A stretch of 64,000 bases of DNA from Phallusia mammillata (lineage: Eukaryota; Chordata; Ascidiacea; Phlebobranchia; Ascidiidae), in assembly GCA_003260075.1 (NCBI GenBank), contig QLIY01000658.1, positions 29,534 to 93,533 of the forward strand, written 5' to 3'. A program made the position numbers and the translations under genes. The first letter of the stretch is position 1. Each line of letters opens with the position of its first letter. Shown in pieces: positions 1-12,754 of this stretch. The notes beneath the pieces were generated by a model that worked only from the letters and a program-made list of their open reading frames with translations, did not search any database and was not told where the DNA came from.

Positions 1-51
1 GGTACTTAGGTCACCTAGTAAGTATTGATAATGTGCATTTAACATTTCTAG

Positions 52-2645
52 GTGTTTGCTGAATGGAACAAAGGGGAACTAGACTCATTCCTAATTGAAA
101 TCACCACTGACATAATGAAGTTCCGTGACACAGACGGTACTCACCTTCTTGACAAAATACGGGATGCCGCTGGACAGAAAGGAACTGGAAAATGGACTGC
201 TATTTCTGCCTTGGACCAGGGAATGCCTGTAACACTGATTGGTATGTTAGTAGCCACTAGTTATGTTAAAAGTTTTTGTACATACCAGAGTGATGTCTGG
301 TTGTCCAAGTCATTAAAGAATATGCTCAAAACCTTTTTTATTTGTCCAAATTAATTGTTTGACATTTCTGTTCATCTGTGCCAGAAAACTTGTAAAGAAA
401 AATGACTGATCACATTAGCTCACAATGCTCAGTTATATATTTAATATTAAGTTTGGATGCTTTTTCCACTTTTCTGGCAATAAAAAATCTTACTTATGCT
501 CATTCTTCTACCTAAGTGAAGTAAAATGTTTTTTGGTACTAATGTTTTATTCCATGACATTAATTTTAGGTGAATCTGTATTTGCACGTTGCCTGTCATC
601 ACTGAAAGATGAGCGAGTTATAGCTTCCAAGCAGCTTGCTGGCCCTACAGTGTCATTCCAAGGTGACAGAAAAGCATTCCTTGAGGACCTAAAACAGGTT
701 TGTTATAGTGAAAATCAGTTTTTGTTTTTAATCATAGCCGAAACCCAAGTCTCAAAACTCAAAAGGCTGACCCAACTTAAAATGCTATGTCAAACTAAGT
801 GACTTTAAAAAAAATGTGTGTTAATTACAGTATTCAAGGTCTGTTACAGGAACCATATGTAATTTACATTGGCACAATTGCTGTTCCTGTCCATGTCTAA
901 GCACTATGTCAGGGTTCGACAACCTTTTAGGCGACATGTGCCAATTTACTTGTTATTTCCATGTTTTAATGACCATGCATGCCAACGTTTTTCTAAATAA
1001 TGGTGGTTCATGCCAGCAGATATCAATAATAAGGAGAAAGCAGAACATTTTGTGCATGTAAGGCTGAATTTTAAGACAATGGTTTGATAAAAACTGAAAA
1101 CAAGCAGTGTAACAGGTTAAATTGTTACTTCAATATAAACGTTCTGCTTTCTCCTTATTATTGTTACTTCAATATAAATGCAAATCGGTTGGCGTGTCAT
1201 GAAAAACCACCTCTCGTGCCAAGGTTGGAACGCATGCCAGGGGTTGCCGACCCCTGCACTACGTAGTGTCAAAGGCATTTCCAAATGCATTTTTGTTTAG
1301 GCTCTGTATGCTTCCAAAATCATCTCTTACACACAAGGCTTTATGCTTATGAGGGAGGCCGCAAAACAATTCAAATGGAATCTAAACTATGGTGGTATCG
1401 CCCTCATGTGGCGAGGAGGGTGTATTATTCGAAGGTAAGACATATTAAATTTTTCACTTTGCTAAAGTTGCATTTGACAATATATGTTTTTGTTCCAGTG
1501 TTTTCTTGGGCAAAATCAAGGAGGCATTTGATAAGAATCATAATCTTACCAATCTTTTGCTTGATGATTTTTTCAAGCAAGCCATTCAGCGTGCACAGGT
1601 AAGTGACATGACAAAGTTAAGAAATATTTCCTCTTGGTTTCAAATTGTTTGTTTTGGGGTCTGGGTGTGTGACATACAAATATTGGTAAAACCCCACCTT
1701 TTAATTTATCTCTGTAACATTTGTGCAAATAGGTTTACCCAGACTATATTAACGGCAAATTGTTTACTATGAGAGTTTCAATTGATCATAGCATTTGCGC
1801 AGAAACCTGGCCATAATGTTTTGTCCATTGAGGAAATGACAAGGCACAACTGTCTTTTTTAAATGGATATATTTAATTTAAGTTTTATGATTACTTGTCA
1901 CTGATGTCTTGCCCGCAACGTATCACATCACAAGCATGTTTATCTAATAATTTCATATTAACCACCATCCACCAAGGCAGAAACTTTTAATATTTTTATT
2001 ATTGTCAACAATAGAACAACCAGATAAAATTCATTTATTGCCTGTAAAAAAATTGTTAACAAAGACAATGTCAAATTACCTCTTTTGCGGCAGAAGTCAG
2101 TTTGTATTTATTAATTTTACAGGATGGGTGGAGAAGGGTTGTAGCTTCTGCTGTCACAAATGGTGTTCCTGCTCCATGTCTTAGCACTGCACTGTCATTC
2201 TACGATGGTTATCGCCTTGAAAAATTGCCAGCCAATCTTATTCAGGTAGGGAATATAAAATACTACACTGAAGAAGGCTATTAACCATAGAACCTATTTC
2301 ACATGACTCATAATTTTTTAGAATGCGCTCAATGAATTAAAAAACATTTTTATGATGAATAATGTTTTTTTTTGCCTCAAAGATCATTCTCCTTGTGTAG
2401 TTTCATAGTAAATGCCACAGCTACAGTAAAATGTTCAGTAAATTGTCTGTTCTTTCACCAAATAATCCAAATACGAAATCATGTAAAATGCTGCAAACAT
2501 TGAGTCAAAACCTTGACTTTTACAGGCACAGCGAGATTACTTTGGTGCTCACACCTATGAGCTTTTGAGTAACCCAGGCGAATTCCATCATACAAACTGG
2601 ACTGGTCATGGAGGTCAAATCTCATCATCATCATACAATGCCTAA
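52..2645 (+). CDS. PGD: 6-phosphogluconate dehydrogenase, C-terminal part (5' exons outside window)
   Basis: Cytosolic enzyme of the oxidative pentose phosphate pathway; it oxidatively decarboxylates 6-phosphogluconate to ribulose 5-phosphate with NADP+. Six exons are visible: 52-241, 570-697, 1301-1434, 1499-1598, 2123-2245 and 2526-2645, all with AG/GT borders and matching phases, giving 264 residues up to the stop. The family signature [13 protein letters not shown] lies in the first exon, followed by [17 protein letters not shown] sequence (seen as [13 protein letters not shown]). Further on are the conserved blocks [18 protein letters not shown] and [13 protein letters not shown], and the C-terminal tail rich in Ser ending SSSSYNA. 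The animal enzyme is about 480 residues, so roughly the first 220, including the NADP-binding Rossmann domain, lie upstream of the window. No frameshift or missing conserved block was seen. The gene is convergent with RPP21. Confidence 0.97.
910..1256. mobile_element. hAT-type MITE, family 1, copy 1 (in PGD intron)
   Basis: A 347-bp non-coding element with imperfect terminal inverted repeats: the left end starts CAGGGTTCGACAACC and the right end finishes GGTTGCCGACCCCTG. It is flanked by 8-bp direct repeats CACTATGT / CACTACGT (one mismatch), the target-site duplication size of hAT transposons. It sits between PGD exons 570-697 and 1301-1434. A relative lies at 29464-29781. No transposase reading frame is present, so it is non-autonomous. 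Confidence 0.85.
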
Positions 2646-3867
2646 TCATTACACTATGCAGTATTTCACAGTGTACATACATATACCTTACCTTTGTTGC
2701 ACAATTCCATAAAAAAATCTGTGCTTTTTTATAAAAATGACTTCCAAATTGTTATTCAATTGGATAGGGTATCATTCAAAAGATTTGTTTTATAATTGTG
2801 TGTTCAGGCAAAGTTTAGTGATCTGTTTGCAATTTGTCTGGACAAATATGCTTGACAAATGGTCCGGTAATAATTTGTACATCAATTAAAAACACTATTA
2901 ATGTTCCTTTTTTCTGGTATATCATATCCATACCCAAATTGAACTAAAAATCAGCGGAATTTTGTTCTTCTGAATTCTTACAGGTGGAAACAAACTAGCA
3001 CAAAAGCTGTATAGTATTTTAGTTTTACCACTAACATTCTGAAATCCTTTCACTAACAGCTACATTATGCACTTGTGTTAGCTAAAACTAACCGTAGTTG
3101 TATATTATGTGTACGATAAGGTTCTGCTGAATAAGTTCCATGATATTACATTGATAAGTTGCTATATGCAAGGGTTGGTAATGGTAGTCTTGTTGCAACT
3201 CTTATGTGACTTTATTCAGAATACAATGTAGTAGACCAATGTGATTTCTGTTTATGTTTGTATGTGATAGGGTTAGGCGCAGTTACAAAAAGTGTAAGGG
3301 CAGTAAAAAGATTACGATTTCAAAAACAGTACAACCTGCTTTGACAACTATAAAATTACCAGATTTACATTTACTGGTTGAATTTGATTAAGCCTCTATA
3401 ATTTCCATTTCATTTCTGAGAAAGTTGTTTTTGTCTACAAGCAGATACTCCTAGGTACATAGTAGTAACATAATTTTTTTTTATTTAAGAAAAAAATTCT
3501 TGCCAAGCCTGTATGACTGTTGTCAAATTTAAACAAATGCCAATAATAATCTTTTTACAAGCACATTTTAATGCTCAAATAAACAATATAAACTGGAAAG
3601 GTGGTTTTAAGCAAATTTCTGTTTTTATTTTGTGTAAATGGGATATATTTAGTACAATCAATTTTTTGGGCTCCTATTGCTTTTTTTAAGTAAACTCTTA
3701 CACAGTTGGCAATGACTTTTGTAAAAACAATAATATAACAAAGCAGGGTAGATCATCAACCTTTAACCAACCAGGGTAAACTGAACACATTTATTCAAAC
3801 AGTGTCAAATATATAACAAAAAATACAAAAGTAATAAAACTACAACAGGTTTATGATTCGTTACACT

Positions 3868-3868
<1 letters not shown>
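2646..3868. other. PGD 3' flank, no gene seen
   Basis: AT-rich sequence after the PGD stop. It should contain the PGD 3' untranslated region; an AATAAA lies near 3577, but I cannot tell whether it is the one used. No coding signal was recognised on either strand. Confidence 0.5.

Positions 3869-3940
<72 letters not shown>
3869..3940. repeat. 72-nt poly-C run
   Basis: An uninterrupted run of 72 C. The 63 bases just after it (3941-4003) recur almost exactly at 4131-4193, with a 10-nt C run at 4006-4015 between the copies. The run and duplication together suggest an assembly join rather than a natural tract. Confidence 0.9.
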
Positions 3941-4193
3941 ACAAAAGAGATACGGCAACCTGCTACAAGCCCTTGCTAACTATGCAAGATTTGCGACAGA
4001 ACTGTCCCCCCCCCCAAAGTTGTTTAACGATATATATTTTACCCCAAAAGGGCATCTTCAGTCGTTCTGTGAAACAACGGGTGTCAAAGTAAAACAAACC
4101 AAGCAATGAACTAAATACATATTAAACACACAAAAGAGATACGGCAACCTGCTACAAGCCCTTGCTAACTATGCAATATTTGCGGCAGAACTG
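3941..4193. repeat. Local direct duplication around a C10 run
   Basis: Bases 3941-4003 and 4131-4193 are nearly identical (differences such as gcaagattt/gcaatattt and gcgacag/gcggcag). The C10 run at 4006-4015 lies at the end of the first copy. It matches the pattern of G/C-run-linked duplications seen throughout the window. Confidence 0.8.
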
Positions 4194-4469
4194 CGTCTAT
4201 GCTACACGAAAGGCAAAGACTACAACAAGCGATAAGGGAACAGTGCGCACCCAGATAAAAAAGAAGGAAAAGGGGAGTGACGAGATAACCTTCTAGTCCA
4301 GAGGCGTTCGTTACACTTTGGTATCAAAATGCCCGCAATGTCAATTAAACCAACATAACATATGATTTGATTCAAAATAGTTTGGTCACAACGTAAGACC
4401 GATGGTTTAGCAGCTTTTTGTGACCTGTATCTCAAAGAGCGTCAGTAAGCAAGTCAATGCGTTAGTGGG

Positions 4470-5307
4470 TCATGAGAGCGTTATAATTTCAGCAATGTTT
4501 TCTGGTTTATCATGCCATAAAACATAATCAGGGTAACAATATGAAGTCCTTGTTGTGTTACATTCTGTGCAGTGAACGACAAGCTCATGCTTTTTCCCAC
4601 CTACAAAAGTAAAAGATATAAAGTGCACAGTAATGATGAATCAAAGCATATGTTACTTTTTTATACTGCTATTATATAAATGAAACCTCCTCATAGACAA
4701 CAGTTTAAAAAAGGGTTTGTATCAAAAGAAATGGTGAAACCAACCATAGCAGAGCAGTTGCCATAGCACTAAACCAACCATAGCACTAAAATATTGGTCA
4801 AGCTAGAAATAGTCCACTTACTTTTAGGTCTGACTTTAGATGTTATACCAGGCATCAAAATCATCATGCACTTTTTGCAGAGATTTCGCTTCACATGGGG
4901 GCTTCTGCATGTAAAAACATTGCCTTATGATTTGACAGTTGACACAACTACACTATGTTAAAAATACTTACAATCGCAAGCAATTTTTTTGAGCTAGGGA
5001 TTTCATGGTTTGGGCATAGTGTCTGGCCAATTCTTTTTGTGGTGGATCATTTTTCAAAGCTAAATGTGCGGCCTGAAAAGGTAGTTTACAGTTTACACCT
5101 AAAATTTATCATACATGGGTAAAAAGTTACATTAACTCACAGTAAGAGATTAAAGTTAAAAATTAACTCCGCCTCGGTGTAGGCTGTAGCTAAAATAAGT
5201 AAAAACATTAATCTTCCTGAAGTTACCTGAAAGAGAAAGTTCAGTCTTTGAAAAACGTCTTTTTTCTGCACTTGAAAATGCTTGTTTTTGCGGGTGTTTT
5301 TCCCCAT
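4470..5307 (-). CDS. RPP21: Ribonuclease P protein subunit p21
   Basis: Protein component of nuclear RNase P, which removes 5' leaders from pre-tRNAs; the family (Rpp21/Rpr2/archaeal Rnp4) binds one zinc ion. Four exons on the minus strand, 5307-5227, 5072-4972, 4904-4822 and 4600-4470, have GT-AG borders and matching phases and encode 131 residues. Recognisable blocks are DVFQRLNFLFQAAH near the N-terminus, VKRNLCKKCMMILMPGIT and HCTECNTTR (the two CxxC halves of the zinc ribbon), and VLWHDKPE near the C-terminus. The start is the first ATG, giving a basic N-terminus MGKNTRKNKH. The protein ends earlier than the longer vertebrate forms. It is tail-to-tail with PGD and divergent from the PLC gene, about 14 kb away. 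Confidence 0.93.
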
Positions 5308-5348
5308 TTTGCTACAAATTTAAACGCGAGGACTTTCATGCGTCAATC

Positions 5349-5700
5349 GAATCGAAGCAAAAAATATTTAAAATTTCCGGGTCTACGCAGTAGCTCATTC
5401 ATACCAAAGACCAAAGTCTACAAAAAACATTTCCATACATGAGATCACCTGGGACTTTCCACATCGAGCGGGGTAAGTTACCAATTTCGCATAAATATTA
5501 TCAAACCACCAAATATTTACGTGTTAACGCTTGTTCATCCCCCCCCCCGGTCTACGCAGTAGCTCATTCATACCAAAGACCAAAGTCTACAAAAAAACAT
5601 TTCCATACATGAGATCACCTGGGACTTTCCACATCGAGCAGGGTAAGTTACCAATTTCGCATAAATATTATCAAACCACCAAATATTTTCAATGTTAACT
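5349..5700. repeat. Direct duplication (about 140 bp) joined by a C10 run
   Basis: The stretch starting at ggtctacgcagtagctcatt near 5380 is repeated from about 5549 after the C run 5539-5548. The copies differ by a few bases. Probably one locus represented twice. Confidence 0.75.
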
Positions 5701-6479
5701 TTGTTGTTTTAATTTGTGTTGATTTTAGGCAATCCATGTAGATACCAAAAACCGAAAACGTGAAGATTTGGATTAGTCATTCCAGCATTCGAACAAAAAC
5801 ATTTAGGGTTATCTATCTCAGGACACAATAATACTCCTGTATCTTTTAGTAAAATATAAGAGGGTCAAATCAGTCGGATAGGACGATAAAACCTCTCACA
5901 AAGTTGCCGTCGTCGCGATTTTAAAGCACTTATCTACGTCAAGGGTGCTCAGATGAACGGCGGGATTCGATCGTGAGGACGCGCGTTTTAAGAGATTTCA
6001 TCGCCAGCTGATAGCACTTTTCGTTGCGACAGGGTTTTTATCCAGCCACTGTGCAGTTTTTAACAGCAGGACGATCCTTTACAATAAGTTGTGTGGGGTA
6101 CAGAGTAGAGTTTATGTCCAAAGTAAAGGGAAATTTGTTATTACTGGAAAAAAATCCGCGCAAAATTGCTGAACGCTTTGGATAATTGGAAAAATATAAA
6201 TATTTAAAAAAGCATGTTCAAGGGATTACTTTGGGTTGGATAGACTGAAATTGCGTTTCACAATGCGTTTGAAAAGCTGAAAAAGCTTAAATCTTGTGTC
6301 GCAGACTCAGGTGATTTACATAGTTTGTAAACAGTTGCTAATGCCTTAACAAAGTTGGGACGGCACCCTGACATAACTATGTAAATGGAGTTATCAACAA
6401 AACTCGCTTAGTTTTATTGAAAGTTAAAACAGTTTAAGAGGTATTTACGCATCTAACAACAAAACAAGTTTAACAATGA

Positions 6480-8449
6480 TTTTCTCCCCCTGTTTGTTTC
6501 ATTGCAACTTTCAGACCCTTGTGGGCACCACAAACGGTAATTAACATCATCGTGGGAAGTTTAGTGCCAAGGGTGTAGCCTAAACAGTTTAATGAAATAC
6601 GGAAATGCCCTTATTTGTGGCAGTGGGCTGTATTTCTTGGCAGTTGTGCAAAAGAACAGTTAAAGTGTTAGTATTGCTATTCTTTTTTTGCACAGGCTTT
6701 AGGAGGGATGGTTATTTTGTGTAAGTTGTAACAATAACATAGAACAGCAAAATGTTTTCTGCTCAATAAGGTCAAATTATACATGCTTTTAGATCGCATT
6801 GTGCTTCCCGTCAGTTTAGAAAGTTAAGAAAAAAGTTTATTCCAGATAAATAAATAAATGTTGCCGTTTTATTGTCAACTTGACGTTAGCAAACTTACGA
6901 AATGTGTTCAAGCTTGTAATGCATCGCTGGTTTTGTTTACCAAAGGCAGCGCTTGATAGACGTGCAAACTTACGACAATTAAAGTGTGGTAAGCAGGAAA
7001 ACAATGAATGACTTGTTAATCTGTAGTAGCGAATTTGAAATGATGTAATGACTGACAGACAGGCGCTTTTCGAGTTTGTGTTCGTGTCCAGGGGGTATGG
7101 AGCACTCAAATTTAGCACATTTCCCCTAATCATTACAAAAACTGGTTATCGATAACATTGAAAAACATAATGCTGAATAGAGTTTTTTTAAGCATTTTGT
7201 TGGGGCTGTACACTGTTATTACCTTTTACCAAATCTTTGACCAATTGACCAGTTAGTTTTGTGTAAATTTCAACGAACAATTGTGCAACTTATACTAAAC
7301 ATGTTTACGTTTAAAACTGGTGGTGCATTAAACTGTTTTGTTAAACAAATTGAATAGTTCGAGCAAACGGGGTCAAAAGAAATTAGGCCAAAGAGTTTTT
7401 GAGATTTTTTTCCGGTCGGTCGGTCTACTCTACTAGACGTAGGGTAAAAAAGCACACAATGCTATTGGCCCCCCCCCCTTTCTCCCCCTGTTTGTTTCAT
7501 TGCAACTTTCAGACCCTTGTGGGCACAACAAACGGTAATTAACATCATCGTGGGAAGTTTAGTGCCAAGGTTGTAAACAGTTTAATGAAATGCGGAAATG
7601 CCCTTATTTGTGGCAGTGGGCTGTATTTCTTGGCAGTTGTGCAAAAGAACAGTTAAAGTGTTAGTATTGCTATTCTTTTTTTGCACAGGCTTTAGGAGGG
7701 ATGGTTATTTTGTGTAAGTTGTAACAATAACATAGAACAGCAAAATGTTTTCTGCTCAATAAGGTCAAATTATACATGCTTTTAGATCGCATTGTGCTTC
7801 CCGTCAGTTTAGAAAGTTAAGAAAAAAGTTTATTCCAGATAAATAAATAAATGTTGCCGTTTTATTGTCAACTTGACGTTAGCAAACTTACGAAATGTGT
7901 TCAAGCTTGTAATGCATCGCTGGTTTTTGTTTACCACAGGCAGCGCTTGATAGACGTGCAAACTTACGACAATAGAAGTGTGGTAAGCAGGAAAACAATG
8001 AATGACTTGTTAATCTGTAGTAGCGAATTTGAAATGATGTAATGACTGACAGACACGCGCTTTTCGAGTTTGTGTTCGTGTCCAGGGGGTATGGAGCACG
8101 CAAATTTAGCACATTTCCCCTAATCATTACAAAAACTGGTTATCGATAACATTGAAAAACATAATGCTGAATAGAGTTTTTTAAGCATTTTGTTGGGGCT
8201 GTACACTGTTATTACCTTTTACCAAATCTTTGACCAATTGACCAGTTAGTTTTGTGTAAATTTCAACGAACAATTGTGCAACTTATACTAAACATGTTTA
8301 CGTTTAAAACTGGAAACTGCATTAAACAAATTGAATAGTTCCAGCAAACGGGGTCAAAAGAAATTAGGCCAAAGAGTTTTTGAGATTTTTTTCCGGTCGG
8401 TCGGTCTACTCTACTAGACGTAGGGTAAAAAAGCACACAATGCTATTGG
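6480..8449. repeat. Tandem duplication of about 980 bp joined by a C10 run
   Basis: Copy 1 spans about 6480-7468 and copy 2 about 7479-8449, separated only by the C run 7469-7478. Both end in the same bases (agcacacaatgctattgg). The copies differ by scattered substitutions and small indels, for example around 7323 versus 8312. No gene was recognised in either copy; short open frames here are not conserved-looking. Confidence 0.88.
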
Positions 8450-8457
8450 ATCTAAAC

Positions 8458-8877
8458 CAGCGGTTCCCAAACTGGGGTCCGCGGTCCTTTAGGGGTCCGT
8501 GAGGCAATTTTGGGGGGACCGCGAAGCGGTTGAAGTAATTCTATAATCTTATTTGGCGTCAGTTTGTGCCACTAAATAAGTTTAAATCAAAGTAGAATTG
8601 AGAATCGACTGTCTCCATTGCTAAACAATGGCCTTTATTGAATGACAACTATCAAAAATGCAATTGTTCGCGCACAATCGTAATGTTTTTTTCCTGTTTG
8701 TGATGTCACATGCTGGCTTTGAATGATTGTTATGCGCAATTTTGCATAACTGGCTAAAATCCTGCAATCAACTTTCGTTTTTATGAAATACACATTCAGG
8801 CTTAAGGACCGCGAGCCCTCGAAATAATGGCAAAGGGACCGTTTTGAAAAAAATATGAAAAAGTTTGGGAACCACTG
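8458..8877. mobile_element. hAT-type MITE, family 2
   Basis: A 420-bp element with terminal inverted repeats CAGCGGTTCCCAAACT at the left and AGTTTGGGAACCACTG at the right. A perfect 8-bp target-site duplication ATCTAAAC flanks it (8450-8457 and 8878-8885). Ends and duplication length identify the hAT superfamily. It encodes no transposase. Confidence 0.93.
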
Positions 8878-9117
8878 ATCTAAACGGAGCATAGAAGCCA
8901 ATAGGAAATCGAAATGGTTTGAGTGGCTGTATAATGTAGTCAATGTCTGTGAAAAACCAACGTTTTGGAGGCATGTTTGTCGAAATCACAAAGGGAATAC
9001 AGTTTGGCATAATGTGCCAACATTTTTGTGTGCTTGTTCGTGTGTGAACTGTTAAACATATGTTAAGAGCATTAGGGGGCATTAACTTTCCAAACGAGAT
9101 GGTTTTGTGGTTATTAT

Positions 9118-9714
9118 TAGAGATGTACCGAATATTCGGTTTGCCGAATTTATTCGGCCGAATCGGCCACTTTTGCAAAGATTCGGTTTCGACCGAATAA
9201 TTTGTTGCGATTCGGCGGAAACCGAATCTTTTACGAACACTCATTTTAAGCTTTAAACGTGACTTTTCTGCTAAGTGACGTACCACGCAATCTTTCAGTT
9301 TACAACATAACGAAAACCGCGTAAACTTGTATATTTTTCAACACATTATCGTTTTTCCTACAGTGGACAAAAAATCAGTAATTCATTGGCNTTTTTTCTG
9401 CTTAGTATCAACGAAAATCGCGTCGATCATTATTTTTTTTACACATTCGCTTTTCCCACTGCAGACGAAAATCAGTAATTCATTGTCGGGTTGGCAATCA
9501 ATGTTATACCCCACTGAACTAAAATAAGAACGAAACACAACCATTCTGCACTAATTGCCAGGTAGATCAACTTATGTTTTCATGTCAATCGCCTAGGGTA
9601 CGACTTTGCGTGACGTTATAAATGATTCGGTTGATTCGGCCGAATTTATTCGGCAAAACCGCCGAATATTCGGTTTCGGCCGAATCGGAATTTCGCCGAT
9701 TCGGTACATCACTA
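9118..9714. mobile_element. hAT-type MITE, family 3 (ATTCGG-rich ends)
   Basis: A 597-bp element starting TAGAGATGTACCGAATATTC and ending GATTCGGTACATCACTA, with long subterminal inverted repeats full of CGAAT/ATTCG. A perfect 8-bp duplication GTTATTAT flanks it (9110-9117 and 9715-9722). One undetermined base is at 9391. A degraded relative lies at 18198-18532. Confidence 0.93.
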
Positions 9715-9722
9715 GTTATTAT

Positions 9723-10894
9723 ACGCCAGTGGCATCATGTCACAAAGAAGCTTATGGAATATGAAGACTGTACTCTCTTATTGCAGGCATACTTCACTTA
9801 TACTGCGTACGACATGTTTGGCTGCTGTAAGCTGCCAGAATTTGTCATGAGAAATATTGGCTTTATGTTTTTGTAATGAATGAAGGTGATCTAAAATAAA
9901 TGGCCGTTTTTCGGTTTTTAATACATTCAGGCACGTGACGAAAACTCTTTGTCCCCCTGTTCTGTCGCACACGTCGACATAATCGATAACAGGCTTAGAC
10001 TCGACACACAACTTTAACACAGAAGTTACAGTTGGAAACAATCAGTCAAGTTCTATTGTTTCGAAACAAGCACCCTTGTCTGCCCAAAAAGCGCTGTTTG
10101 TGCCACGTGCTAGTCTGTAGAACGTTCAAGTTGGTGTGATGTAAGGGCATTTGTTGTGGACTATATAGGGCCATGTTTTGTTAGTTGGAGGACCATGTGG
10201 AATAATAATTTACTGATCCTTAAAAAAAATGAAGTTGTTTAATGTGAACACATGGATTTTTAGCATTGGCTGATTGTAAATAAAAAGGTAGCAAAACTAT
10301 AGTTTTTCTTTGACCTTTATTTGTATGTCGACAATATAGTGGCAACTTTTTAAACCGATTGTTTGTAAATGTAAGAAAACGATCGAGACAAAGTTTGTTA
10401 ACCCTTACAATTAAGATGATTGTAGCGTTTTGTTATTTGTTTTTGTCCAGCAGGTGTATAAAACTATGAAGTATCATGTTTTTCAAAAAAGGCAAGAAAA
10501 ACGGTTGTTATTAGTTGACGTTTGTTCAACACTTGCAGTTTACAGCCGCAAAGCCACCACAAGACAGTAGAGTAGAATCGTAAGACAATATTTTTGTTGG
10601 AAGTTGTTCTATCAATTTTTTATAGATATGAAAGCAGTGTGCTAATGTGTTTTGAGTGCACAATGGAGAACGATGCCAACAACAATATTGGTCTCAAATC
10701 GTAAAGTCAAGTTAACTAAAACTCGCTCGCAGATGAACAACTTTATTAAAACTTAGACTGTCCTAGAGTAAGAAAAAAATGCAGCTTTACATGATGCAAC
10801 AAAACTCGTTTACGAACTAAATTATAAGCTTAAATGGCAAAATAAAAAAGTGGTGGCAAATAAAGTTTTACATGTTACATAAGATTTTCAAACT
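9723..10894. other. Intergenic, no gene seen
   Basis: AT-rich DNA without a recognisable coding region. Short frames at 9778-10041 (-) and 9622-9876 (+) match nothing I know, and the second runs out of a transposon end. Bases 10686-10800 are copied at 11207-11320. Confidence 0.5.
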
Positions 10895-11527
10895 TAGTGA
10901 TTCTCACACTGTGTGCCGCGGCAGGGGCAAGAGGGGGCACTGGAATTTCAAAGTACCGCAAAATTACAATATTTTGTCGAATAACGTGATGACTGAAAAA
11001 CGAAAGTGTTCTAAGAAAGGAAGTTAGAATAGTCAAAGCAAATGTCTAAACAAGCGACTTTAACGATATGTGCATTGTTTACGTATCTGGTGTTGTTTTC
11101 ATAGCCTCGTTTTTATGCATTTTAAACAGACATAATAATGGGTCATTGTTGCGTGGCTGTGCGGGGATTTTTCATCGTTGACGCAAATATACTGCGGGGG
11201 GGGGGGATATTGGTCTCAAATCGTAAAGTCAAGTTAACTAAAACTTGCTCGCAGATAAACAACTTTATTAAGACTTAGACTGTCCTAGAGTAAGAAAAAA
11301 ATGCAGCTTTACATGATGCAGGGGGGGGGGACGAAATACTGGTGTGCATGGAAAAGTTTCAAATCTCATATTTTTGTTATTGGTAATTAAAGCATTCTTT
11401 CCCATAACAATAAAGTTAAAAATTACCATTTTGAACAGAATTTGTTATGTTTACCTGCGAGGTGTGACGCGAAAGAAAATTTTAGTTCTTTAATGCGCCA
11501 CATTCTAAAAAAGTTTGAGAACCACTG
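10895..11527. mobile_element. Degraded hAT-type element containing a G-run-bounded insert
   Basis: The left end TAGTGATTCTCACACTG and right end AGTTTGAGAACCACTG form the inverted pair typical of hAT elements. No clear target duplication was found, so it is old or rearranged. Inside, bases 11207-11320 are a copy of 10686-10800 bounded by G runs at 11196-11206 and 11321-11330, probably a misplaced assembly patch. Confidence 0.6.
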
Positions 11528-11749
11528 GTTTAGGTTAACGATCGCGGGGAACTTTTTAACGGTGCTAATGAAGTCAGAGCACCATGCTATTTGTTTAATT
11601 TGAGTACAAATAAATATTTTTTATTATTTCAAGACCAAAAAACTTAATTTAAATATAGCCGTAGATTTTTTTGCGAATAATGTTTACTGATGAAATTCAA
11701 TACTTGGTTAAGTATTATTTACTTATTATGTTAGGAAATACAAGATAAG

Positions 11750-12110
11750 ATTTGTCTGAGATTCAGACGCAATATGGAAAAGATCCACATCTGGCTTGCA
11801 GCAAAATTTGCACTGTCCCTCAGACAGGAACGGAAATGTACAATTTTGCCAAGTCAGCTTTCAAGAATGATTTTACGAATCTAAAAGTTGTCTGGATAAG
11901 GGGGGGGGGGATATATTTTATGCCATGTGTTCATAATTACTTGCGGTGCTAATGAAGTCAGAGCACCATACTATTTGAGATCCACATCTGGCTTGCAGTA
12001 AAATTTGCACTGTCCCTCAGACAGGAACGGAAATGCACAATTTTGCCATGTCAGCTTTCAAGAATGATTTTACGAATCTAAAAGTTGTCTGGATAAGTTT
12101 GGTTTTAAAA
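11750..12110. repeat. Direct duplication joined by a G11 run
   Basis: Bases about 11780-11899 recur at about 11980-12098. The first copy ends exactly at the G run 11900-11910. A second short repeat (ggtgctaatgaagtcagagc at 11562-11591 and 11944-11963 region) overlaps the join. No gene seen. Confidence 0.75.
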
Positions 12111-12754
12111 GCTATGCTTTCATTTATATTTTTAGCGTGTTTGCAAACGTGTTTTATCGTATTGGACTATGGCCGGAGCAAAATACAAACCGTATTATTT
12201 ATTAATAAGCGCGTCGCTGAAAAGGATTATGATTTCAAATCGATTACTTATCTACATTTTATCGATCAGCTTAGGTGACCAATGTCTAAGAGGTTAGATG
12301 TCGAGATTTAAACCATTTTTTCTTTTGTTTATTTATCGTTGGTAAAGGTAACGCCTGAATCGGTTAAGTCTAGGTTGAATGAGTAAATGAGCCCATGGAA
12401 GGTTTTCTTGAGTCAGCGACCTTTTCATGACATACAAAATTTATTTTAAACTCCAAACTGCTTTCAATGTATTACATTGACAGGAAAGTCTACTAACGTA
12501 AGAACTCACATCACACCACAAAATTTGCTAAATACAGATGGACGGCGCAAAAAGCATTTTGCGAATATGCACGACCTTTCTGCTGTTAATAGCCTTATTT
12601 CCCCAACGGCCGCCAAGTGTCTATGTTTTTGTTTTTGGTGTAATGAAATATCTCACAATATTCCATCTGCGGGTGCCTGAAACATCTACATTCATTTTTT
12701 TAACGTAATCCACATAATGAGTTAAACAATTTGGCGGTCAATCTTAAATGTTTA

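Noticed and set aside
3853..4092. Open frame with a long poly-proline tract, and similar frames at 26359-26541 and 28907-29173
   Set aside because: They are translations of the poly-C/G runs with no flanking conserved sequence.
7888..8127. Pair of similar minus-strand frames (6837-7133 and 7888-8127) suggesting a duplicated gene
   Set aside because: Both are in the run-linked 980-bp duplication; the similarity is DNA-level and the frames are interrupted differently.
12477..12680. Possible CRISPR-like or regularly spaced repeats in the 11-16 kb region
   Set aside because: Repeats are simple pairs joined by G/C runs, with no regular spacers, and the genome is eukaryotic.
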